Assembly: GCA_023014335.1 (NCBI GenBank)
Contig: JAECYW010000020.1
Span: forward strand, 1 to 64,000
DNA: 64,000 nucleotides
Direction of reading: 5' to 3'
Source of the DNA: Galerina marginata
Taxonomy: Eukaryota; Basidiomycota; Agaricomycetes; Agaricales; Galerinaceae
Below are positions 10,584 to 21,760 of this stretch, in pieces. The position numbers were made by a program, and so were the translations under genes. Numbering within the stretch: the first letter of the stretch is position 1; each line of letters opens with the position of its first letter. Below the pieces are notes generated by a model, which saw nothing but the letters and a program-made list of their open reading frames with translations, did no database searches and was not told where the DNA came from.

Positions 10584-12327
10584 TGAAGGGACGGCCCTTG
10601 GTCCAGCCCTGAATTTTTCGATTTTACGAGCTCTTCTCTCTCAAACTTAGATAGAAATGAAGTATATTGGATGTCCCGGACAGTACACGCAGAGCATAGA
10701 CTAAAGGAAACTATTGTACGCGACGGAACACTGTGATAAAATAATAGTATTCACAACTACGGTACCACAAAACGTACGGTGAATACATTAATGGACGGTG
10801 CTACGAACGCGAGCCAACCCGAGCACCCACTACAGATAAGCGCGGGTCTTTAGCGCTCAATGTGAACCAAAACGATGCAGTGATTGCCTTTGTTATCGCA
10901 TGCCGTCTCGGCACGATCCGAATAAGACGGGAAGCGGGCCCGAGAAGTCAGAACACGAGTCGCGGATATTCCCGTGCTTACTGAAGAGATTCGCAGAACC
11001 CTTGAAAGAACCAAAGAATGGAGATAAGTCCAATTTGAGCTATGTACGGTACCTCCGACTTCACCGACGGGGCATACCTATATTTAGCAAAGAGTGTAGC
11101 GCGTGAACAAGTTAACATGCGGGAGACTTAGAACACCAGACAGGAATACCATGCTGAACGTACCGTACATTGATACACGGTATAAGAAATTAATGGGGAG
11201 TTCTACAAACGGGGACGGGAATAAATAAATCCACGGAGATATTGCTCCTTTCGGTTGTAGGCACCCGGAGATATTGATGAAACAAGTTAACCAGAGAGCA
11301 TATGGACTGTTCCACACGGTACGGTTCCATCAAAGGACGGTATTATTGCATAAAGGAGTTACGGGACTCAGACCTAACGGGGACGCGTACCAATAACTCC
11401 TCTTTTGCACAGTTAAATCCGGTTCACGACTTAGTAAGATACCAGTACTCGCATGGGACCGGAGGTTTGTAAAAGGACGGTGCTCCGAAATAACACATGT
11501 AAAATTAGTATCGCGTAGTATAAAGTTAGTAGACGTTTGTAGCGCAATAACAAGCAATTTACCACCCACGAAATTATATTTGGACGGTTCATACGAGCTG
11601 CCTAAGTGACTTCGACGTGTTGATTTGTCTTCGAGGAATTTTTGAATAGTATTTGACTTGAAAGAATTTCACCTTTGTGATCAGAGTGAGAGTATTTTAG
11701 ATAACGGTTCTAAGACTTGAAACAAAGATCTTGTTCACCGTCATATTGTTGACTAGAATAAGGCTCCGGTGGCCCTCCGATTTGGCAGCACATTAAATCG
11801 TACTTCGGTAGTACGGTGTTGTCAAAGACCTGGACTGTGATAGGGACAATTTCGGTAATTGTAGACTATCCGGGACATTGAAGAGTTTATTTTAGTTGAT
11901 AGGTTTCGGTAACCTAAGAGCACTTGCGTTTCGGTAACGCACCGATTATCGAGTATACGTCGTTAGTCGACATTTTCACTTTAACACAGAGTACGGGACT
12001 CTACACCAAAAATATCATTCTATTTCTCAAACCAATATACAACCTTTCTCCGGGTTGTCGCACTTATACTGTGTACGCGTCCCTTCAGTTCACGAGATTG
12101 ACGGGAATCATCGGCTTTGATCAGGGTATTGTAAAATTACTGTCCCTCCCAGAGACGACTAGTCAAATATTTGATTGGGTGATTACTGCTAGACAATTAA
12201 GAGTGTTAGATTTGAATATTGACTGAGACCATTGGGGACGTATAGTAGGGATTTTCATTTCATTATTGAAGTGTTTATCTATTGTGGTCTAGCTAGTATT
12301 CAGAACTACCCCGCAGCAACCATCTTA
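10584..12327 (+). repeat. 5' long terminal repeat
   Basis: It begins TGAAGGGACGG and ends CAACCATCTTA. Line-by-line comparison with 26963-28706 shows two differences: G at 11057 versus A at 27436, and T at 12056 versus C at 28435. ACGG/CCGT words are dense (I count about 18 in 11021-12020). ORFs inside are short and lack domains. At 1.74 kb it is long for a fungal Gypsy LTR. Confidence 0.95.
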
Positions 12328-12329
12328 TC

Positions 12330-12346
12330 TGGAGCCCACCGCGAGG
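12330..12346 (+). other. primer-binding site
   Basis: TGGAGCCCACCGCGAGG lies 2 bases after the 5' LTR and begins with TGG, complementary to the universal CCA end of tRNA. The matching tRNA could not be identified from the window. Confidence 0.6.
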
Positions 12347-12526
12347 GAGGGTTAAATTCCAGATCAAACCTTTGATCTTTCTGTCTATATCGGAAAGCTG
12401 AAAAATCACGACCGTACATTTGACGGTTACAGAAAGCTACTATTTTAAAAGACACGGGTAACCGTCCTTTTATTAAACATAGCAGACAGAGGAAGAGGTA
12501 AAAAGAAGCGGACGGAGCCAGCACCA

Positions 12527-14191
12527 GTGGAGTTTAATCAACCGTCTACATCTAGGGGGACGAATAATTCCAGTGGAGCAACCCTTCCTTACCAAGATAA
12601 ACTTCCGAGCGTTAGTAGATCGAAGCCTAAGGCCAAATCTATTAGCAACAATAATCCCACAGAAGCACGTTACAGGGCAAGCGTATCGGCCAGTGTTGAA
12701 AGTCAGAGACAACGGATTAGCGAAGGACCTGAGGAATCACCAAGGGCATCATCTAGTACCGTACCAGTCTTAGCAACAACCGTGGCTACTACCAATCCAG
12801 TTACCCCAGACGTACCGAGCAATACCAATATTTCTACCAATTTACCCGTACAACCTCAGACAATCATGCCTATGCCAATTCCCGGATCGAGGGACGCGCC
12901 AAAGTTTGATGATGAGCAACCGTCCGAATTATTACGATTCATAAATAGAGTGGAGGACTTGTTTGCTACTCACAATATCACTAGTGAGAAGACAAAGGTT
13001 GAAACTCTTGGAAAGTACGCGTCGGCTGTAACAGAGTCAGAATGGAAAGCGTTCCCGTCCTACAAGCTTGGGAAATGGGCAGACTATAAAAAGGAAATTG
13101 TTAGGAGTTATCCAGAAGCAGCAGCTTTGGAGACGGGATCGTTAGAAAGATTGGAAAAGATCTTAAAAGCTAAAGGGGGCAGAAACGGGATAAGAGAAAA
13201 TAATCTAGATGAGCTACTCAGTCTCAAGCGATCATTCTGTGCAGAAGCAGCAAAGTTGCAAGCGGAACCTAAGCTACTCTCGAATAGGGAGTTAGTAATT
13301 AAGTTCTATTCGTGCTTACATCCAGACTTCGTCAACAGAATAGAGAATAGACTGGATCTCATTCATGATAAGGTAGCGGCGGCCCCAGCAGCAGCGACGG
13401 TTAACTACAGAAACGAGGATCGATTCACCTTAAATGAAGTAATCGAGACCGCGATAGTAATAGCCGAACGTGCGCATGGGTCAACCAGCAGATATAATGT
13501 GGATGAAGGGTCTACTTTCTCTAGAACCTTAGTACGGGACAAAGGACACGATAGCCAGAATCCAAAATTAGAAGAAGACATGGCATTGTTACAAGATACC
13601 GTACGGCTTCAGAGTCAACAGAGTCAGACCATTTCGAAAACATTAGAGCAGCTCCTGACCGCTGTCAATACGCTAAAGAACGCACCAGCACCTTTACCGA
13701 TGGCGAGTGCACCGTACAATCCGACGGGCTATAACAGGAATGTTTATGTAGGACGGGACGCGGCCGGAAACATCTGTTTCTATTGCAGAGAGACGGGTCA
13801 TCGAATCCTTGACTGTCCACATGCAAATAAGCATCTCGGGCAAGGCTGGATAACGCGTAACGAGCAGAATCAGATAAGGCTACCAACGGGAGATTTCGTA
13901 CCTCGAGATGGTAATAAGACTATGAGAGAAGTCGTCGAAGCAAAGAATAAGAGGCAACCTCCAGCAAAAACTGGCCAGTCACAAGCCGGGTTTTTCCAAG
14001 ATGCCGATTATGAGCACGACGTCTACTTCACCCAGACTTATGATCAGCTCATAAACGATACAGAGGTAGCTAGACAGTTAGCGACCATGGCACAAAATTA
14101 CGGACGGGAGACTCTGGATAGAGTAATGAGTCGGAATGATTTCTCCAGGTCAGAAGGGGGATACACTGCCGACCAGTCAAATTTTCAATAA
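12527..14191 (+). CDS. Gag polyprotein of the LTR element
   Basis: This is the structural protein that packages element RNA. The first ~110 residues are low-complexity and Ser/Thr/Pro-rich. A helical capsid-like region follows (about 120-300: FDDEQPSELLRFINRVEDLF, ...FYSCLHPDF...). At about residue 416 there is a CCHC zinc knuckle, CFYCRETGHRILDC. The open frame starts at about 12449 and contains no ATG until about 12868; 12527 is a GTG. Translation may therefore start from an upstream exon (a possible acceptor ATTAAACATAG lies near 12480) or at a non-AUG codon. It ends TAA two codons after a slippery heptamer, which suggests frameshifting into the next frame. Confidence 0.85.
   Translation: MEFNQPSTSRGTNNSSGATLPYQDKLPSVSRSKPKAKSISNNNPTEARYRASVSASVESQRQRISEGPEESPRASSSTVPVLATTVATTNPVTPDVPSNTNISTNLPVQPQTIMPMPIPGSRDAPKFDDEQPSELLRFINRVEDLFATHNITSEKTKVETLGKYASAVTESEWKAFPSYKLGKWADYKKEIVRSYPEAAALETGSLERLEKILKAKGGRNGIRENNLDELLSLKRSFCAEAAKLQAEPKLLSNRELVIKFYSCLHPDFVNRIENRLDLIHDKVAAAPAAATVNYRNEDRFTLNEVIETAIVIAERAHGSTSRYNVDEGSTFSRTLVRDKGHDSQNPKLEEDMALLQDTVRLQSQQSQTISKTLEQLLTAVNTLKNAPAPLPMASAPYNPTGYNRNVYVGRDAAGNICFYCRETGHRILDCPHANKHLGQGWITRNEQNQIRLPTGDFVPRDGNKTMREVVEAKNKRQPPAKTGQSQAGFFQDADYEHDVYFTQTYDQLINDTEVARQLATMAQNYGRETLDRVMSRNDFSRSEGGYTADQSNFQ
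14179..14185 (+). promoter_or_regulatory. -1 ribosomal frameshift heptamer A AAT TTT
   Basis: In the Gag frame the codons are TCA AAT TTT CAA TAA. The heptamer A-AAT-TTT fits the X XXY YYZ rule and lies two codons before the Gag stop. Slipping back one base enters a frame open from there to 14460, giving KFSISSRKGAVTSS. A downstream pseudoknot was not assessed. Confidence 0.6.
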
Positions 14192-14460
14192 GTTCGAGGA
14201 AAGGGGCAGTGACTTCCTCTACTAAACCGGTGGATAAGTCGACTAAAACGAAGCCCCTGGAGAACCGTAAAAGTGTCAGGTTTATCAAGAAAACAGAAAT
14301 ACCCCAAGAATCAGCTGATGAAGGAGATAGCGAGGAAACTGAAGAAGAGCAGGAAGAAGAAGTTGAAGAAGACCGGTACCAAGAGGACCGCCGGTTTCGT
14401 CGCGGAAGAGCAAAGAAAGAGAGCGTACGGTTAAGGCTAAAACCTTACCAAAAGCAGTAG
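14186..14460 (+). CDS. acidic/basic linker between Gag and protease
   Basis: This is the -1 frame relative to Gag. It encodes a lysine-rich stretch, then an acidic run (DSEETEEEQEEEVEED), then an arginine-rich stretch (RRFRRGRAKK), and ends TAG. The protease frame is again one base back and is open from about 14366, so the two frames overlap by about 95 bp. I see no canonical slippery site in the overlap, so the second shift may be a mutation. Its role is presumably as a spacer of the Gag-Pol protein. Confidence 0.5.
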
Positions 14461-14474
14461 TAAAGCCGAGGGAG

Positions 14475-15386
14475 TTGCCTTATGTAGATGTCCCACCGTT
14501 GAAAACCGTGACCCGTACTAGTGAGCCGCGACCGGCCACGAACGAGGCACCTAAGGACGGTCCAGCATATAAAACTAAGGCACCCGTCGAGGAAAACGCA
14601 GAGTCTAGTAAAGTCCTAGATGAAATCATGGACCTTTCGGTAGCCATACCATTAAAGAACTTGTTGGGCAATGCACCCGGCATCCGGGAGGCATTTAAGA
14701 AAAATGTCACTAAAGCCAGAAAACAAGTCTTCATGGAGGAAATACTAGAGGCCGATGCTAGGACGAGAGAGATAGAGACAGGTTTGACAGTCGATCAATT
14801 ACCCGTATCTAACTTCATGTTAGCCGGGATTCTCAACGATCAAAACCTTCAGCCCGATTTACGAGTCGCATCAGACCCGTACTTGCAATTTGCCCAAACG
14901 CATGACGGTGCCGTTCCAAAGGAGGTATACGTCGCAAGGGATACTTATGCCCTGCGCTCCTTATATCCTAAAATAAATCATATAGGACAAGAAGAATCGA
15001 TCGTAGATAGCGGCTCACAGATTGTTTCTATGTCTGAGGCAGTAGCTATTGAGATCGGTTTAACTTGGAACCCAAACGTCACTATTAACATGCAAAGTGC
15101 AAACGGCTCGGTTGAAAAGACGCTGGGATTAGCGGAAAATGTACCATTTTTGTTCGGTGGGGTGACGGTGTACTTACAAGTACACATCATTAAGAACCCA
15201 CCGTACCGAGTATTATTGGGATGACCGTTCGACGTGTTGACTAGTAGTACGGTACAAAATACCGATGATGGCGACCAACGGATCGTGATCTCGGATCCAA
15301 ATAGTGAACGGAGAGCAGTACTTCCAACGTACCGTCGGGGTGAAAGTCCTGATGTTCTCCAGCAACAAAAAGCTCAATCTTTTTAG
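14475..15386 (+). CDS. retroviral-type aspartic protease, interrupted by a stop
   Basis: The region processes Gag-Pol. The frame has no ATG and is open upstream to about 14366; 14475 is TTG. The catalytic segment is ESIVDSGSQIVSMS (DSG, near 15005). Downstream is the usual hydrophobic flap and the PPYRVLLG motif. TGA at 15222-15224 follows, in a position where the family normally has R of LGRPFDVL. The frame then stays open (PFDVLTSS...ISDPNS...LPTYRRG) to TAG 15384-15386. A single CGA to TGA change at a CpG explains the stop. The RT frame is one base back at the T-run TCTTTTTAG. Confidence 0.8.
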
Positions 15387-17369
15387 ACGGCCTTGAGGAA
15401 TTGATCCCAGATCAAGGAGAGGTAGCTGTGGTGTTTGAGCTTAATGAAGAAACACAGACGATTAATTTGATTAGTTATGCACAACCGAAAGAACAGAAAT
15501 TTACAGATACGGGAGTACGGGATGCATATTTATCCCAAGCCCTGCAAGAAGAAGGCATTGAAGAATCAGATAGAAATAAAGCCCAAGCATACTTCCAACA
15601 GACAGCAGCCTCACTCCCTAGTGAACCGTCTGCGTCGGTATTCTTAGGAAAGAAGTATAAGCCAGTAGCACAGAAAGTACGTCCAGTGTACGCGGAACTA
15701 CCAGAGAAATTTAGAATAATTAGGGAAATTAAAGGCGATCCCTTAGAGAACATGCCGGAATTAAATCTGAACCCAACGGATTTTGTACCAACTGGACGGT
15801 ACACGGAAGCCAGACAGAAAGCGTTTGATAAAGTACATGAAGGCGATTTTCTTTTACCAGAAGAAAGGAAATTAGTGCACAATATTATGATGAACCAGAA
15901 TGAAGCTTTTGCATGGGAAGACTCAGAACGGGGCACGTTTCGGGAAGATTTCTTTCCTCCTGTAGTGATACCCACCGTCGAACACACACCTTGGGTATAT
16001 AAAAATATTCCTATCCCGCCGGGACTGTACGATGAGGTTTGTAGGATTATCAAGTCCAAGAGGGACTCGGGTGTCTATCAAGCATCGAACTCGTCGTACC
16101 GATCTAAGTGGTTTACCGTACTCAAGAAGGACGGTAAGAGTCTCAGACTAGTACACAGTCTAGAACCATTGAATGCAGTAACTATTGCTCATTCGGGAGT
16201 TCCCCCAGCAACTGAAGATTTAGCTACCCATTTCGCCGGACGGGCATGCGGTGGAATGTTCGATTTATACGTCGGATATGATGAGAGAATATTGGACGAG
16301 GCCAGCAGGGATCTCACTACCTTCCAGACACCGTACGGTGCCATGAGACTAGTGACTTTACCGATGGGTTGGACGAACTCCGTACCTATATTTCATGATG
16401 ATGTAAATTTCATTTTACAAGCAGAAATACCGGAGTATACTATGCCTTATATAGATGATGTGCCAGTACGAGGCCCAGCTACTAGATATGAAAGAGCGGA
16501 CGGTACATGTGAAACGATACCAGAAAATGACGGGATCAGGCGTTTTATCTGGGAACACATGCAGAACGTCAACAGAATAATTCAACGGATGAAATATTGT
16601 GGGGGAACTTTGTCTGGCACTAAGTCACTCCTATGTGCAGAAGAGATCACCGTGGTAGGACATCAATGTACACCTAACAGGCGGAAACCCACTACTGATC
16701 GTGTTAAGATAATTGAGGATTGGGGACCGTGCAAAGATTTATCGGACGCACGGGCGTTCCTAGGAACGGCAGGCGTTCTCCGGTGTTATATTTCCAACTA
16801 TGCACTAAGAGCCCGTCACCTACAGAAATTAACACGTAAAGATACTCCGTTTGAATGGGGCCCTGATCAAGAAAAGAGTATGGCTATGTTAAAAGAGGGT
16901 GTTCGTAACTCTTATTCATTGAAGCCAATAGATTATGAAGGACAGGGAGCCGTAGTACTCGCGGTAGATACTTCTTACATTGCCGTAGGGTATTATATCT
17001 ACCAAGAGGACAAGGACGATCCGAAGAAGCATTATTATGCAAAATTCGGCTCGATAACCTTGAATGAACAAGAAGCTCGTTATTCTCAACCAAAGAGAGA
17101 GCTCTTCGGATTGAAGAAAGCCTTAGAAGCTAATAAGAAATGGTTGATAGGCGTCAGGAAATTAATTGTGGAAACGGACGCCCAGTTCATCGGGGGAATG
17201 TTGCACAATCCGGACATGATGCCTAATGCGGTCATAAACCAATGGATAGAACAGATCGGCATGTACCACTTCGAGTTGCGTCATAAAGCAGGGAAAACCT
17301 TTGGCCCTGACGGGTTGTCTAGACGTCATAGGCAACCCGCCGATCCCGAAGTATCGGAGACGGAGACCT
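15387..17369 (+). CDS. reverse transcriptase and RNase H
   Basis: This copies element RNA into DNA and degrades the RNA strand. Counting residues from 15401, the RT active site YIDD is near residue 349 (nt 16445), preceded by TPYGAMRLVTLPMGWTNS and followed by the connection region. RNase H has its acidic residues in LAVDTS (about 523), the E of PKREL, the D of IVETDAQ, and DGLSRR at the C-terminus. The frame is open across the domain and continues 28 codons into the inserted element at 17373, ending at 17455. The real protein should continue into integrase, which lies in a frame one base back. Confidence 0.92.
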
Positions 17370-17372
17370 GTA

Positions 17373-18187
17373 CTTTACCATGCCCCACCTATTCCGGCCG
17401 GAATGGCCGGATTCCACCGGAATCCAGTGGAATCCGGTGGAATTTGAGCAAATAAGCCTGAAAAAGTGGGAAATTCCGGTGGATTCCGGCGGAATGGTAG
17501 AACAGAATCCACCGGAATCCACCGGAATCCACCGGAATAGACTGGAATCACATTTTTACAAATAATAACAAATTCCAGCAGATTCCGGTGGAGTGAATAG
17601 ACTCAAATTTGCTCAGGAATAGGGCACAACATAGAGTGCAGCTCATAGGTGTGTTGCTATTTATTTAACTTTATTATAGTCAGAATGTTCTATTTTTGGT
17701 GAGTACGGTTGGTGGATTTATCACTCCCACGCCCAGACTATTTTGCAGGGATGCAAAATGTGCCAAGTTACGTGTTCTCACCATAAGATTGGTAAAAAAG
17801 TAATTTTCATGGGTCCTAACAAACACAAACAACTGTAAATACCATCAAACATGTTTATTCCTTTGAAACAAACTTGAGAACTCATTTTGCGGTGAAGAAT
17901 TGAGTGAGTTAGTCTGAAAATCACTGAAATTGAGACTATTGTGGCTATTCCTCCACCATTTTCAAGGTTCTCGGACTCGTTTTGATGGCATCAAACCCTT
18001 AGTTATGTCAGATCATTCCGTTCCGGTCCCATTCCGGTTTTTTTCCGGAATAAATTCCGGCGGAATCAGCATTTTTGGCAATATTCCAGTGGAATTTGCA
18101 CTTTTGGCTGGGGCGGAATGGAAATATTCCACCGGAATGCACCGGAATCCGGCGGAATCCGCCCATTCCAGGTGGGGCACAGTAAAG
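17373..18187. mobile_element. ~815-bp non-autonomous element between RT and integrase
   Basis: The ends carry the inverted pair CTTTACCATGCCCCACCT (17373-17390) and its near-complement (18170-18187; two mismatches in 18). Just inside both ends are arrays of the word CCGGAATCC/GGATTCCGG in many variants. The middle is AT-rich and non-coding. The flanks share AGACCT (17364-17369 and 18186-18191), but this does not sit symmetrically on the inverted repeats, so the target duplication is unresolved. It separates the RNase H end from the integrase start and supplies stop codons. Confidence 0.7.
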
Positions 18188-20121
18188 ACCTCACGGAGAC
18201 GGACTCGGACCCTGAAGATGAAGACGAATTGACGGGACGTTTTAAAATAACTATTGCTGATCCGACGGAGCCACCGATCAAATCTATTAATGATTTCGCA
18301 GATAAGATCGACAATCGTAAGGGATTCATGCAGCAAGTAGTCTCTGAGACCTTCTTGCAAGCAGGAGTAGGCCCACGTATCACTTTGGCTGATAGCAGTG
18401 CGACCCGTCCCTTACCGATCTTAGAATTTGCCCATCTTATAGAGGAAGATCGTGGACGGTTCAACGGAGTGGCCAAGTCAACTTCGTGTTTCAAACAGGA
18501 ACTAGAGGAAGCCGATTCATTCAGGATACAAGAAAAGATCCATTTAGAGAACTATTTAGCTAATAATCAAGCAGCTCTAGGATCGGAAAGATGTGACGCC
18601 GTACAACAATTAGTTAACGTATTGGCATTACCAGATAATGATAAACTTCAGCAGAAAGGACCGTACCCTGAAAAACACCGGACTGCAAGTGCTATTCAAC
18701 AAGACGGTAGAATACCGGCAGTTCAGAAATGGTTCGCCAACAGGAAATATAGGCCCAAGGGTCTCAACGAGAAAGAATACAAGCAGTTTGTACAGTTCGC
18801 TAACCGTTTTATCATGTACGAAGGACGGTTGTATCATCGAGGGCAAAACACTCAACATCGTCTATACGTCGAGAAAGATAAACGAATGTACATGTTGACT
18901 GCAGCTCATGATCACGTTGGACATAGAGGGTTTTATGCTACTAACCAACTATTAATTCAACGATTCTGGTGGCCGGAAATGGAGAGGGATGTTAATTGGT
19001 TTATTAAAACTTGTCACGTTTGTCAGGAAAGGCAGAAGACCATGATAAAGATTAAACCAATTATAACTCATACACCGTCCATTTTTCAGACCTTACATGC
19101 AGATGTTATGCATATGACGCCCGCTTCTAATCAGTGTGGATTTATTGCCCATGGACGGTGCGCGATGACATCTTGGATGGAAGGACGGGCACTTAGAAAA
19201 CAAGACGGACGGTCAATTGGCATGTGGATCTGGGAAGATATTATATGTCGATGGGCGTGTATCGTAGAATTCGTGACGGATAATGGACCGGCATTTTTAG
19301 CAGCAGTTAAATGGCTTGAGGAGAAGTACGGGATTAAAGGAATTCGAATATCACCGTACAACTCACAAGCTAACGGCACTGTAGAACGACCTCATTGGGA
19401 CGTCAGGCAAATGCTATATAAATTACTCGGTGAAAAGAACGTGCACAAGTGGTACTGGTTCCTACCGTACATTATGTGGGCCGACCGAATCACGATCAGA
19501 AGAAGAATGGGGTGTTCACCTTTCTTTATGGTGACGGGAGCACATCCAATATTACCTTTAGACGTGAAAGAAGCCACTTGGCTAGTGAAACCACCGACGG
19601 GTATCCTAACGGACGATGAATTAATAGCATTTCGTGCCCAGGCACTGGCTAAACATAAGGTCCACGTTGATCAAATGAGAAAAAGAATTGACCAACAGAA
19701 GTACGAGCGTTTATTACGCTACGAAGCCGACAACCGTGCGGTTATTAAAGATTATGACTTCCAGCCGGGTGATTTAGTATTAGTGAGGAATACTACCGTC
19801 GAGGATAGTCTGGATAAGAAAATGAAGCCCAGATATTTAGGACCTATGATAGTAATTAGACGGACTCTGGGAGGATCGTACGTAGTTGCTGAAATGAACG
19901 GTGCCGTCTGGCAACATAAGGTTGGCGCATTCAGAGTGATCCCGTACTATGCCAGAGAAAAGATAGAAGTGACGAGGGATATATTAGATCTCATAGACGT
20001 CTCCCGAGAAGGCCTAGAAAAGATTCTAGCAGGCCCAGAAGAAATCGAAGACTTAGGCAAGAAACAGCGCGACTATGCACTAGAGAAAGTCCACTTAGAA
20101 ACTGATAGTGATGAAGAATAG
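18188..20121 (+). CDS. integrase with GPY/F-like C-terminus
   Basis: This inserts element DNA into the host genome. An acidic linker is followed by the zinc-binding H...H...C-x2-C domain (HDHVGHRGF... to CHVCQERQK, 18908-19035). The DDE core follows: D in LHADVMH, D in VTDNGPAF, and E in GTVERPHWD. Between the last D and E I count 34 residues, one fewer than the common 35. The C-terminus has [10 protein letters not shown]...GSYVV, the GPY/F-like module. No chromodomain is seen, and an acidic tail ends at TAG 20121. The first codons of the open frame lie inside the inserted element, so this copy may not be made from the Pol reading frame. Confidence 0.9.
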
Positions 20122-20216
20122 ATGCGTAAAAATTGACGATAGTATTGGGGAAAAGTGCCTAAGTAGCAGTACAAACTACTAAGGGAAAAACCTAAGACTA
20201 TTTACGCGTATAAGGA

Positions 20217-21506
20217 TTAGTTATTATCAGCATCGTCGAGGGAGACATCCAGATGTAAACAGGCTTCTTTAAGCTTGGCGATTTCGAGAAGGACGGCTTC
20301 ACGTTGGCGAAGATTATAAGTAACACGATAATTGTAGTCACTTAAATCCGCGCTCAACGACATAAGCTGCCTATCTACGCCCTCCAAATCGGACGGGAGG
20401 GAAGATGAAGCCGCTACTTCTTGAGCCTCTTGCAATGCTGATTCCGAAAGCTCAGAAGGAGTAGCCCCTTGAACAGAGAAAAATTAGTAAAGGGGACGGT
20501 TAGAAATAAAAGGTCGAATATGTACCGTCGGCGACGGGGTGGTTTGGCTTGGGCTTCTTGCTGGAAGGGTTTCCCGCAACAGTAGGAGGCTTCGTGGGTG
20601 CCTTGTTGAGAGAAAGAGATTCAATATCGAGACCAGGAATGGGTTCGTGAAATATAAATCTCACTTCCATGCGCTTCTCCGCAAGCTTTGGGGGCATTTC
20701 TAGGTTTAGGCTTCTTGACATGAACGGACGAGGGTACGCGTACCTTAGCTACAGCAGGTTTCTTCTTGAACCGAAGAACGCGTTCAGCAGCAGGAGTAGC
20801 GGAGGATTGGACGGTAGCAGAACTCTGACTACCGGCCGCACCACCCTCGTCGTCCACGACCATAGCCTTGAAAGCCCTAACTAAGAGACCTTGAATTAAA
20901 AGACGGTTGATAAGGCGTCTTACCTCCTCCATATCATCCTACGAACCGTAACTGATTAGTGCCCAAATAGTAAAAAGAGGGGACGGTTAAGCTACTCACG
21001 TCTTCTTCGATATCGTCGGGACGGGGACGGCTAGATCTACCTGAGAGTTTAGCCGGCTAGAGAGAAAGGATAGTCAGCAAAATAGAACAAGAAGTATACA
21101 GAGAAAACTGATTCGTACGGGCTTATCGCGAATTTCCTGAATAGACTTGCAGAGTCGAGCCATGCTACGGTACTCTTGCGGATACTCCGGAAATTTGGTT
21201 GGGTAGGCTTTCATGTAGTCTTGAAAAGCATGTCGAATGCCGAAAGGAATATCCCTGGCAGCTTTACCAGCATCCTGGACTAGCTGAGGATGTTCCACCC
21301 AACCCGACTGAGAAAGAAAATTAATCAGAAAGTGACGGGACCAAAAGATGTACGGTACGCACGATTAATTTCGCCGCATCAATAAGACCGCCCCAAAGCG
21401 ACAACACAGAACGAGCATCGTGTGGAGACTCGGGGGTAGTATGGTGCATGATGTAGAACGTTTGACGAACCGCATCTTCAACCGGAGGATCGAGTATAGC
21501 ACGCAT
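20217..21506 (-). CDS. antisense gene A4: multi-exon protein with basic and coiled-coil C-terminus
   Basis: The ATG at 21506 opens MRAILDPPVEDAVRQTFYIM. Four good introns follow, joining SGWVEHPQLVQDAGKAARDI, PAKLSGRSSRPRPDDIEED, and DDMEEVRRLINRLLIQGL plus a Ser/Ala-rich and Lys-rich stretch. The frame then runs to a stop near 20621. The obvious last exons (NKAPTKPPTV...VADG | ATPSELSES..., ending 20217 with a coiled-coil-like KEACLHLDVSL helix) are in a different frame, and no splice I tried restores it. Either an unusual splice, two overlapping genes or a small indel is involved. It has no family I know. It abuts the integrase end tail-to-tail, 95 bp apart. Confidence 0.5.
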
Positions 21507-21760
21507 TTCGAGAAAAGAGATAGAGAAGTACGGGAGGAATTACCGTCTCTCTTATACAAAACAGAGAGATTTTACTGATGGTGCAAAGTTGATTTAGCGG
21601 ACGGGGGACTTCACATTTCAACGACTAACGGGTTAACGGACCTATCTCCAAAAGGGGACGGGGCGCAACATTCACATGTTTCACAGCCACGGATGTTTTA
21701 CCATAGAAGGATATTAACTACCAAATATGGACTACATCTGATGGGGACTTGTGTTAAGGG

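Noticed and set aside
10900..12226. ORFs of 68-100 codons inside the LTRs
   Set aside because: They are short, lack domains and simply occur twice because the LTR is repeated. Two of them differ by one residue through the CpG mismatches.
17364..18191. AGACCT as target-site duplication of the element in Pol
   Set aside because: The direct repeat does not abut the inverted termini symmetrically, so it may be chance; the true target duplication is left open.
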